In this document: piece after piece, positions 32,682 to 38,976 of the stretch | Numbering within the stretch: the first letter of the stretch is position 1 | How the letters are laid out: each line of letters begins with the position of its first letter | Made by a program: the position numbers and the translations under genes | Assembly: GCA_025924515.1 (NCBI GenBank) | Contig: JAICIE010000017.1 | Coordinates: forward strand, 1 to 38,976 | Source of the DNA: Jatrophihabitans sp. | Lineage (GTDB): Bacteria; Actinomycetota; Actinomycetes; Mycobacteriales; Jatrophihabitantaceae | Length of the DNA stretch: 38,976 nt | Direction: 5' to 3' | Notes under the pieces: model-generated | Seen by the model: the letters and a program-made list of their open reading frames with translations, nothing else | What the model was told of the DNA's origin: nothing | The model's database searches: none

Positions 32682-33890
32682 GTGTCCGAGCTACCGGTGC
32701 TGGATACCGCCGAGCAGCGTGTCCTCGGGAGCCTGCTGGAGAAGGAGATCACGGTTCCGGCGTCGTACCCGATGACCCTGAACTCGGTGCGTGCGGCGTG
32801 CAATCAGACCACCAGCCGTGATCCCGTTGTCGACTACGACGAAGACCTCGTGCACCGCACGCTGCGGGCGTTGAAGGACAAGGATCTCGTTGCGCTCGTC
32901 TGGCAGGGCGCCGGGAGCCGCGTCGTCAAGTACGTGCAGACGTTCGCGCAGCGGCGCGGGCTCGGGTCGGACGAACGAGCGCTTCTGACCGTGCTGTTGC
33001 TCCGCGGCCCGCAACCCGCAGGAGCGCTGAAGACCCGCACCGAGCGCCTGCACACCTTCCGTGACCGCAGCGAGGTCGAGGACTGCCTTGCCCGCATGGC
33101 CGCGACAGATACCCCACTGGTGCGCGAACTCGCCCGCCAGCCGGGTCAGCAGGACAGCCGATGGATCCACCTGCTCGGCCCGGTAGAGACGACTGCCGTA
33201 CCTGCCGGACCGACGGCGGCAGACGGCGAGTCGGTGCTCGAGGACGGGCCGGAAGCGCGCGACGCGAAGGTCAGCGCGGCGTACGGGGCGCTCGCCGAGT
33301 CGTATGCCGACCATTTCGGCGCCGAGCTTGCCGACCTGCCGTTCGAGTCGTGGTTGTTGACTCGGGTGGTCGAGTTGTCCGGCGGCGCGCCGGTGATCGA
33401 AGCGGGCACGGGCCCCGGTCATGTCGCCGCCTTCCTCGCCGAGGCCGGGGCCGAGGTGACCGGTCTGGACCTGAGCCGGGAGATGATCGAAGAAGCCCGC
33501 CGCCGGCACCCCGGTCCGAGCTACCAGGTGGGTGACCTTCGCCGGCTGCTGCGTCCGCCGAATTCCGATGGCTGGGGCGCGGTGTTGGCCTGGTACTCAC
33601 TTATCCACCTGGCCCCGTCCGAATTGCCGGCTGCCGTCGCGGCGCTCGCGCGCCCCCTGCGCGCGGAGGGCTGGCTCGTCCTCGCGCTCCATGCCGGCGC
33701 CGGAGTGCGGGCCGTCACCGACTGGTTCGGCGAACGGACCGACCTGGACTTCGTGCTGCACGACCCCGCCGGCGTCCTGGCCGTTGTCGAGCAGGCCGGT
33801 CTGGTCGACGTCGAGTGGTATCTGCGCGGGCCGCTCGCCTTCCGCAGCGAGAACACGCAGCGCTTCTACGTGCTCGCCCGCAAGCCATAG
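32682..33890 (+). CDS. YceH (DUF480) - class I SAM methyltransferase fusion
   Basis: 402 residues. Residues 1-175 are a YceH domain (two winged helices): LDTAEQRVLGSLLEKE, YPMTLNSVRAACNQTTSRDP and VVKYVQTFAQRRGL are diagnostic. After an acidic linker (about 176-195) comes a class I methyltransferase: AYGALAESYADHFG, SAM-binding VIEAGTGPGH (238-247), VTGLDLSREMIEEAR and WYSLIHLAPSELP. YceH alone is about 215 residues, so the C-terminal half is a true fusion. Substrate unknown; the winged helices suggest a nucleic-acid-linked role. The start is set by the -10 just upstream. Confidence 0.9.
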   Translation: MSELPVLDTAEQRVLGSLLEKEITVPASYPMTLNSVRAACNQTTSRDPVVDYDEDLVHRTLRALKDKDLVALVWQGAGSRVVKYVQTFAQRRGLGSDERALLTVLLLRGPQPAGALKTRTERLHTFRDRSEVEDCLARMAATDTPLVRELARQPGQQDSRWIHLLGPVETTAVPAGPTAADGESVLEDGPEARDAKVSAAYGALAESYADHFGAELADLPFESWLLTRVVELSGGAPVIEAGTGPGHVAAFLAEAGAEVTGLDLSREMIEEARRRHPGPSYQVGDLRRLLRPPNSDGWGAVLAWYSLIHLAPSELPAAVAALARPLRAEGWLVLALHAGAGVRAVTDWFGERTDLDFVLHDPAGVLAVVEQAGLVDVEWYLRGPLAFRSENTQRFYVLARKP

Positions 33891-34028
33891 CCAGGACGCC
33901 GCGTCGGCAAGGTGGGCCCCGCCGGCGGAGATCCGAAGCGTCGACGACCGGGCCGAAATGCCGTCGATGATCCGCATGTCCCCGCACGGGCTTACGCGCG
34001 GCGGCGCTGAAATCAGAACGGCAGCAGG

Positions 34029-35069
34029 CTATTCGGCGAGCTCCAGACAGGTCCGGACCTCGTGCACCACGTCTCGCCAGTCGTCGCGGTCGACCGGACT
34101 CGCGTCCAGGACGCTCAGATCGATGTCGAGGTTGCAGAACGAGACGAGCTCGCGCAAAAGCTCGTCCGCTCCTGGCGAGGGACGCCTCAGGTCGTAGGAC
34201 GCGTCGAGGCCCGGCGTGAACAATTCGTCGTCGTCGACCTCGCGCAGTTCGCCCCACCACTCGAGCTTGTGCAACCGGGTGTTCGTGTCCGAGCGGCAAT
34301 ATGCGGCGAGCGTCGACACGTCCCGGAAGACGGCGACCGTATCGCCGCTGCCCAGGAAGACGGCCTCGCCGTGTTCGTCCTCGGTATCGGTGGGCAGGTA
34401 CCCGCGGACCGTGAGGAACCGCGCGTCCGGCAATCGGATCTCGATGGGCTCCGCGCCGATCCGCTCCCAGATCGTCGACGCGCCGAGCTCGGAGGTGGAG
34501 AAGTCGCCGCGCCAGGACAGCCAGGACTGCACCCTGGCGATCGCCCGCTCCCACGTCTCGGCGATCGTGTCCCCGAGCTCGTTCCAGCGGCGCCGCCCCT
34601 CCTTGCCCTGGTAGCTGACGTCCTCATCGACGAGGTCGGCGTAGGCCGGCGTCCCCTCGATCAACCTGCGCAGCGCTCCGTCGTCGCAGCAGTCGGCGAT
34701 CTTGGCGACCATGTCGACCACGTCGCCGAGCGCCGACACGTGCACCGGGTCCGGCTCGCCGGACGCCCATTCGTAGACGCCGTCGAGGTCATAACTGTCG
34801 TCGCTGCTCGGACGAAGCTCGTCCGGCGGCAACTGCTGTACCAGGCCCCAGGCCGGGTGGTCGGACAGGTCGTTCTCCTCACCCGACGCGACGAAGGACG
34901 CCAAGTCACGGGTGCTCGGGAACAGCAGAATCTTGGAGCCGTCGCCGAGGAATCCCTGCCACAGCTCGCCGTCCTCGTCCTCCCACGGCGGCGCCCACAG
35001 GGTGACGCCGATCCGCCCGTTGACAGTGAGCGTGATCGGCAGGATCGCCGCGCCCGAGGAGCTGGTCAT
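34029..35069 (-). CDS. Acidic protein of unknown function with internal duplication
   Basis: 346 residues, strongly acidic, Trp-rich, no signal peptide or membrane helix. Two related segments: about residues 40-95 (FLGDGSKILLFPSTRDLASF ... DLSDHPAWGLV ... DDSYDLD) and about 240-300 (FLGSGDTVAVFRDVSTLAAY ... HKLEWWGELREV ... DASYDLR). Each begins FLG-G, has a beta-strand pair, an LA helix and ends in SYDL, so the protein arose by duplication. The middle (WNELGDTIAETWERAIARVQ) is helical. Resembles uncharacterised actinobacterial proteins. TAGGTT (35081-35076, minus strand) ends 6 nt before ATG 35069: leaderless. Divergent from the MFS-cNBD gene. Confidence 0.78.
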   Translation of the reverse strand: MTSSSGAAILPITLTVNGRIGVTLWAPPWEDEDGELWQGFLGDGSKILLFPSTRDLASFVASGEENDLSDHPAWGLVQQLPPDELRPSSDDSYDLDGVYEWASGEPDPVHVSALGDVVDMVAKIADCCDDGALRRLIEGTPAYADLVDEDVSYQGKEGRRRWNELGDTIAETWERAIARVQSWLSWRGDFSTSELGASTIWERIGAEPIEIRLPDARFLTVRGYLPTDTEDEHGEAVFLGSGDTVAVFRDVSTLAAYCRSDTNTRLHKLEWWGELREVDDDELFTPGLDASYDLRRPSPGADELLRELVSFCNLDIDLSVLDASPVDRDDWRDVVHEVRTCLELAE

Positions 35070-35129
35070 ACGCGAAACCTACGGCACCGACGTGATCGTC
35101 CGTGCCGGACGCCGCCCCGGCGAGGCCGC

Positions 35130-35135
35130 TAGGGT
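35130..35135 (+). promoter_or_regulatory. Candidate promoter -10 (TAGGGT) for the MFS-cNBD gene
   Basis: TAGGGT lies 30 nt before GTG 35166, with a GAGGAG ribosome binding site 5 nt before the start. This gene therefore has a normal short leader. Confidence 0.4.
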
Positions 35136-35165
35136 CCAGGGGTTGCCAAGCGCAGAGGAGCGTCG

Positions 35166-36824
35166 GTGCCCGCAGCCCGGAGCCGGTACCGCCAAGCCCT
35201 GCGCAGCCGTGACCTCCGGCTGATCCTGTCCGCGTATCTCCTGGACGACACCGGCAGCTGGGCCTACAACGTCGTGCTCGCCGCGTACGTCTTCGGACGC
35301 ACCGGGTCGCCGGGCTGGGTGGCGGCCGTCGTCTCCACCCGGTGGATCACCGGCGTCATCGTCAGCGGTCCGGCCGGTGTGATCAGCGACCGGTACGACC
35401 GCCGACGGGTGGTGCAGCTCGGCGCGCTCGTCTCCGCGGCCGTCGCCGGTGTGCTGACCGTTCTGGTGGCCGCCGATGCGCCGCTATGGACGCTGCTCGT
35501 CTGCGCGTCAGCGCTCACTGTCACCTCGTCGGTGAACCGGCCCGCCTCCGACGCGCTGGTGCCGGAAGTCGTGAGCGAGCGCGACCTGTCGGCCGCGAAC
35601 GCGATCATCGCGACGCTGCAGAACCTCGTGGTCGTCCTCGGCCCCGCCCTCGGTGGCCTCCTCCTGCTGACCGGCACACCGGCCGCCGGGATCGGCGTCA
35701 ACACGGTCAGCTTCCTGCTCTCCGCGCTGCTGTTCACCCTGGTCGGCACCCGTGCGCGCGGGGACGCGCAGCCCGGCGAGGGAATGCTCAGCCAACTGGT
35801 GCAGGGCTGGCGCGTCATGGTCAGCCACCGCACCGCATTCACGCTGGTACTTCTCATGGTGCTCGACTCAGCGGTGTTCGGCGCGGCCAGCGTTTTCTAC
35901 GGCCCGCTGTCCCTGCACGTCGGCACGGGCGCCAACGGCTACAGCTATCTGATCGCGTGTCAGGCCCTCGGCGGCGTCGTCGGCGCGGCACTCGGCGACC
36001 GGCTCGCCGCGCGTCCACGACTGGCGCCGGTGCTCATCGGCGGCTTCCTCCTCGAATGCGTGCCGCTGGCGTTCGTCACCGCGACGTCCTCGGCGGTGTT
36101 GGTGGCGATGCTGCAAGTTCTGTTCGGTGTCGGCATGGTGATCATCGACGTGCTCGGGATGACCGCCCTGCAGCGGGACCTGCCGCGCGAAGTTCTCGGC
36201 CGGGCGAACGCCCTCATGCTGGGCATGGTCTCGGCGGCGACCGCGGCGGCGAGCCTGGTGGCGACCGTGTTGCTCTCCGCCGCCGGGCTCACGGCGACCG
36301 TCGTGGCGGTCGGGGTGGGCTTCCCGCTCCTTGCGCTGCTCGGCATTCCGACCGTGCGACGCAATGAACGGATGACCGAGCTGTTCGTGGCGCAATTGAG
36401 CGAACGGGTCGGGCTGTTGCAGTCGCTCGACCTGTTCGCCGGTGCGTCCCGGACCACCCTGGAACAGCTCGGTCGTGCGGCGAAGCCGGAGAGCGTCGAA
36501 CCGGGAACCGTCCTGATCCGCCAGGGGGATTCCGCCGACGCCCTGCTGGTGCTGTCCGAGGGGACCGTCCACGTCCAAATCGAGCAGGACGGACGTACGC
36601 ATCCGCGTCCGGACGTCACCGCGCCGGCGTACGTCGGGGAGATCGGGCTGCTGCGGCGCATCCCGCGGACGGCGACCGTGCGCGCGGCGACCCGCTGCTC
36701 GCTGCTGCGGATCGAGGCGGCGGAGTTCCGCGCGGCTCTGGACACGTCCTCCGCGTCCCGCTCGATGGTCTCCCTCGCCGGGGACCGCTTCGCCCGAACG
36801 GACGCCACCGTCGCCGCCTCGTGA
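35166..36824 (+). CDS. MFS transporter with C-terminal cyclic-nucleotide-binding domain
   Basis: 552 residues. Residues 1-400 form a 12-helix major facilitator permease: SGPAGVISDRYDRRRVVQLG is the loop 2-3 motif, and VNRPASDALVPEVVSERDLS, NAIIATLQNLVVVLGPALGG match MFS exporters of the enterobactin/macrolide type. Residues about 420-535 form a cNMP-binding domain: LFAGASRTTLEQL, VLIRQGDSADALLVLSEGTV and the phosphate-binding cassette GEIGLLRRIPRTATVRA, keeping Gly-Glu and Arg-Thr-Ala. Transport may thus be gated by cAMP or a relative (inference). Its stop is 2 nt from the convergent subtilase stop; the neighbouring operon encodes a Crp/Fnr protein with a similar domain. Confidence 0.88.
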   Translation: MPAARSRYRQALRSRDLRLILSAYLLDDTGSWAYNVVLAAYVFGRTGSPGWVAAVVSTRWITGVIVSGPAGVISDRYDRRRVVQLGALVSAAVAGVLTVLVAADAPLWTLLVCASALTVTSSVNRPASDALVPEVVSERDLSAANAIIATLQNLVVVLGPALGGLLLLTGTPAAGIGVNTVSFLLSALLFTLVGTRARGDAQPGEGMLSQLVQGWRVMVSHRTAFTLVLLMVLDSAVFGAASVFYGPLSLHVGTGANGYSYLIACQALGGVVGAALGDRLAARPRLAPVLIGGFLLECVPLAFVTATSSAVLVAMLQVLFGVGMVIIDVLGMTALQRDLPREVLGRANALMLGMVSAATAAASLVATVLLSAAGLTATVVAVGVGFPLLALLGIPTVRRNERMTELFVAQLSERVGLLQSLDLFAGASRTTLEQLGRAAKPESVEPGTVLIRQGDSADALLVLSEGTVHVQIEQDGRTHPRPDVTAPAYVGEIGLLRRIPRTATVRAATRCSLLRIEAAEFRAALDTSSASRSMVSLAGDRFARTDATVAAS

Positions 36825-36826
36825 GT

Positions 36827-37645
36827 TCACCGAGAGGACGTCACCCCGGGGCGCGCGTTGGCCGCGAGATTTCGCAGGACCGTCTTCACCTCATAGGGCC
36901 GTAGTTCCGGATGGGCGCCGATCACCCGGGTCGCCAGGCCGGCCACCCACGGCGCCGCGAAGGAATTACCGGTGACGGTCAGGAAACCGCCGTCGAGCCA
37001 GGCCACCGTCACGTCCAGGCCAGGGGCGCCGAAATCCGCCGGCGCACTGTCGGCGATGAGCAACCGGTCCTCTGCCGCGGCTGCGACCGAGATGACGCTC
37101 GCGAATTGCGACGGATAGGTCAGCGCCGCAATGTTGTTCATCGCGCACACCAGGACGGCGCCCGCGTGCGCCGCCTCGTCGGCGACCTCACGGAACAATT
37201 CCGCCATCGCCGGTTTCGACGACGACAAAGAGAGGTTGAGCACTCGGGCGCCGTGGTCGAGCGCCCAGCGCAGCCCCGCCGCGAAGACGGGACCCTTCCC
37301 GGTGAGCCGTTCGCCCAGCACCCGGACGCTCATGATCGAACAGGCCGGGGCCTGACTTCGGATGATGGCGGCGCACGCCGTTCCGTGGCCGTACAGATCT
37401 TCGTGCGGACCCTCCGCGACAAGCACGTCGCCGGAACCGGCGTCGTACGAGAGGGCGGCGCCCGGCGCGATCGGCTCGCGGACCTTCGGATGCTCGGCGT
37501 CGACGCCGCTGTCGATCACGGCGACGGTGACTCCGGCGCCCTGCGAGTCGCCGAAGGCCCAGTCCTCGGAGACGGGAAGCCCGCTTGTGCGAACCTCCCG
37601 GGGCGGCACGAACGGGTCGGACCATGCCGGCAGGACGTCGGTCAT
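36827..37645 (-). CDS. S8 (subtilisin) family peptidase without signal peptide
   Basis: 272 residues. The catalytic triad is complete: D45 (VAVIDSGVD), H87 (LYGHGTACA), S228 (TGNSFAAPWVAG), with oxyanion Asn N170. No signal peptide or propeptide is visible, so it is probably intracellular. Small subtilases of this kind can process peptides, but no precursor is adjacent. ATG 37645 overlaps the GAF gene stop (ATGA); third gene of the Crp-GAF-subtilase operon. Short for the family and lacking insert domains. Confidence 0.88.
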   Translation of the reverse strand: MTDVLPAWSDPFVPPREVRTSGLPVSEDWAFGDSQGAGVTVAVIDSGVDAEHPKVREPIAPGAALSYDAGSGDVLVAEGPHEDLYGHGTACAAIIRSQAPACSIMSVRVLGERLTGKGPVFAAGLRWALDHGARVLNLSLSSSKPAMAELFREVADEAAHAGAVLVCAMNNIAALTYPSQFASVISVAAAAEDRLLIADSAPADFGAPGLDVTVAWLDGGFLTVTGNSFAAPWVAGLATRVIGAHPELRPYEVKTVLRNLAANARPGVTSSR

Positions 37646-38184
37646 CCGAGCTCAGCCAGTAGCTCGCGGACCGCCTCGCGAAGTCGCTCCCGCTCGGCGG
37701 GCTCGGCCCGGCGGAGCAGGTCCGCGAGCGCGAGCAGCTCCGGTGGCCGCCGGAGCGTCGGCTCCGTCATGAGCGCGGCGGCGCGAGCGGCGAAGGACGC
37801 GGCCAGATGCAGATCCCGCCCGGCATCGGCGCGGTCGGCGTCGCGGTCGAGAACGCTGAGCACGCCGAGTACGCCCTCCGGTCCCATGATCGGAGCCGCG
37901 AGCAGGTTGCGCGGAACGAATGCGGTCGACTCCGCGACGTCCCGAGCGAACCGGCGGTCCGTTGCCGGGTCGGAAACCATCAACGGCTGCCCGCTGACCG
38001 CAACCCATCCGGCGATCCCGCGGGTGACCGGCAGGCGGACGCCCACGATCGCATCCGCGCCGCTTCCCGAGGCGGCTCGGTAGACGAGCCCGCCCTCGTC
38101 CTCGTCGAGTTCGGCGACCGAGCAGGCCGCGGCGCCGAACGCGGCCCGCGCCTCGTCGACGACCAACTGCAGCGGATCCGGCAT
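37642..38184 (-). CDS. GAF-domain protein
   Basis: 180 residues. A single GAF domain (about 1-145): DEARAAFGAAACSVAELDE, GGLVYRAASGSGADAIVG, LPVTRGIAGWVAVSGQPLMV, DVAESTAFVPRNLLAAPI and GVLGVLSVLDRD. A short amphipathic C-terminus (ERERLREAVRELLAELG) may mediate dimerisation. There is no output domain, so it would act as a stand-alone ligand sensor. ATG 38184 shares a base with the Crp/Fnr stop and its own stop overlaps the subtilase start, so the three genes are tightly coupled. Ligand unknown. Confidence 0.87.
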   Translation of the reverse strand: MPDPLQLVVDEARAAFGAAACSVAELDEDEGGLVYRAASGSGADAIVGVRLPVTRGIAGWVAVSGQPLMVSDPATDRRFARDVAESTAFVPRNLLAAPIMGPEGVLGVLSVLDRDADRADAGRDLHLAASFAARAAALMTEPTLRRPPELLALADLLRRAEPAERERLREAVRELLAELG

Positions 38185-38861
38185 CACAGCCCCGCGAACG
38201 CGCGAAGCGCCCCCTCGTCGCGGACGGCGACGCGCCCTCCGTCGAGGACGATCCACTGGCGGCGCACCAACCGGGCCAGCGCCCGGTTCACCGACTGGCG
38301 GGTGGTCCCGAGCTGCGCAGCGAGGCCGGTCTGGTTCACCCCCAGGTCGGCGACGCGGTGACCGTCCGGACCCTCGGTGTGGGCGAGGATGAGTTTGGCC
38401 AGGCGCCGGGAGAGGTCCAGGAAAACCAGGTCGGCCGCGCTGCCGGTGAGCCGGCGGACCTGCTCGGCCAGCTGGTGGGCGACGGCGAGCAGCGCTTCGG
38501 GTGAGCGCAGAAGGACGGAGCGAACGGCGCTTTCCGGGAGCATCAGGACGACGGACGGGTCCAGCGCGGACACCGTCGCCGACCGCGGCAGGCCGTCGAT
38601 CATGGATAGCTCGCCGAGCACGTCGGCGGTGCCGAGAACGGTGAGCACGAGATCGTCCCCGCGGTCGGAGGAGACCAGGACCTGCAGCCGGCCGCTGCGG
38701 ACGACGACGAGGTGTTCGCTCGGGTCGCCCTGGACGAAGAGGATCTGCCCGGGCGCCAGCCGGCGCACCGTGGCGGACCGGCCGAGATCCTCGAGGGAAT
38801 CCCGGTCGACCGCGGCGAAGAGGTCGATCGACGCCAGTTCGCCGCCGACGGTTTCGGGCAT
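38184..38861 (-). CDS. Crp/Fnr-family transcriptional regulator
   Basis: 225 residues from ATG 38861. The N-terminal cyclic-nucleotide-binding domain (LFAAVDRDSLEDLGRSA, ILFVQGDPSEHLVVVRSGRL, cassette GELSMIDGLPRSATVSA) keeps the Gly-Glu and Arg-Ser-Ala of cAMP-type sites. A dimer helix and C-terminal HTH follow (LGVNQTGLAAQLGTTRQSVN, RALARLVRRQWIVLDGGRVAV). CATACT (38873-38868, minus strand) ends 6 nt before the ATG, so the operon is probably leaderless and the longer frame from 38942 is not used. It may control the GAF-subtilase pair and the convergent MFS-cNBD gene. Confidence 0.9.
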   Translation of the reverse strand: MPETVGGELASIDLFAAVDRDSLEDLGRSATVRRLAPGQILFVQGDPSEHLVVVRSGRLQVLVSSDRGDDLVLTVLGTADVLGELSMIDGLPRSATVSALDPSVVLMLPESAVRSVLLRSPEALLAVAHQLAEQVRRLTGSAADLVFLDLSRRLAKLILAHTEGPDGHRVADLGVNQTGLAAQLGTTRQSVNRALARLVRRQWIVLDGGRVAVRDEGALRAFAGL

Positions 38862-38976
38862 GCGAGGAGTATGTCGGGTCCGTCCGCCGTGAGACGAGTC
38901 GGGGGCGGGGGCGCCGGGGCCGCGGCCGGGCCGCCCGGGCAAACAAGTGTAATTTAGACCGGCACGGCGCGGGAGA

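Noticed and set aside
1-38976. CRISPR arrays, tRNA or rRNA genes, insertion sequences
   Set aside because: No regularly spaced direct repeats, cloverleaf-like conserved arms, transposase motifs or terminal inverted repeats with target duplications were seen on either strand by reading. A tRNAscan or Infernal run would be decisive.

Overview
The window is high-GC DNA with GC-rich third codon positions, frequent GTG starts, ATGA/GTGA gene overlaps and actinobacterial -10 hexamers. It reads as the chromosome of a high-GC actinobacterium. Gene content follows the Streptomyces coelicolor SCO4848-SCO4901 neighbourhood as I remember it (small membrane protein, sdh operon, nucleoside ABC transporter, cdd, deoA, add). 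The genus cannot be fixed from sequence alone. I saw no rRNA, tRNA, CRISPR array, insertion sequence or phage genes.

Layout. 1-2161: partial antibiotic-type phosphotransferase (-), SCO4848-type membrane protein (+), hemerythrin protein (-), and a 63-residue Cys-rich peptide gene behind a perfect 18-bp hairpin. 2220-5593 (-): succinate dehydrogenase sdhCDAB. 5931-14288 (+): nucleoside uptake and salvage (BMP lipoprotein, ATPase, two permeases, cytidine deaminase, thymidine phosphorylase, adenosine deaminase). 14277-19571: GH3 lipoprotein and luciferase-like oxidoreductase (-), serine hydrolase (+), glycerol kinase (-). 19651-21694 (-): VOC protein coupled to an ECF sigma factor with a SnoaL-like tail, a coding-like remnant, and a Cys-rich small protein. 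21788-24451: folE and a ferredoxin-reductase-like flavoprotein (-) divergent from a SufR-like regulator. 24459-27418: two small proteins, a flavin monooxygenase and a DUF72 protein.

27483-32464 (-) is the most distinctive part. HelR, the RNA-polymerase-recycling ATPase of rifamycin tolerance, lies behind a perfect 21-bp palindrome resembling the rifamycin-associated element. Upstream of it is a MarR regulator followed by SPW, DUF3040, TDT-transporter and Zn-ribbon membrane proteins, with two matching palindromes (ATCGTnCnACGAT) as candidate MarR operators.

32682-38861: a YceH-methyltransferase fusion, an internally duplicated protein of unknown function, an MFS transporter fused to a cyclic-nucleotide-binding domain, and a convergent Crp/Fnr-GAF-subtilase operon.

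Many genes have a -10 hexamer (nAnnnT) exactly 6-7 nt before the start codon and no Shine-Dalgarno sequence, so leaderless transcription appears common. This pattern was used to choose several starts.
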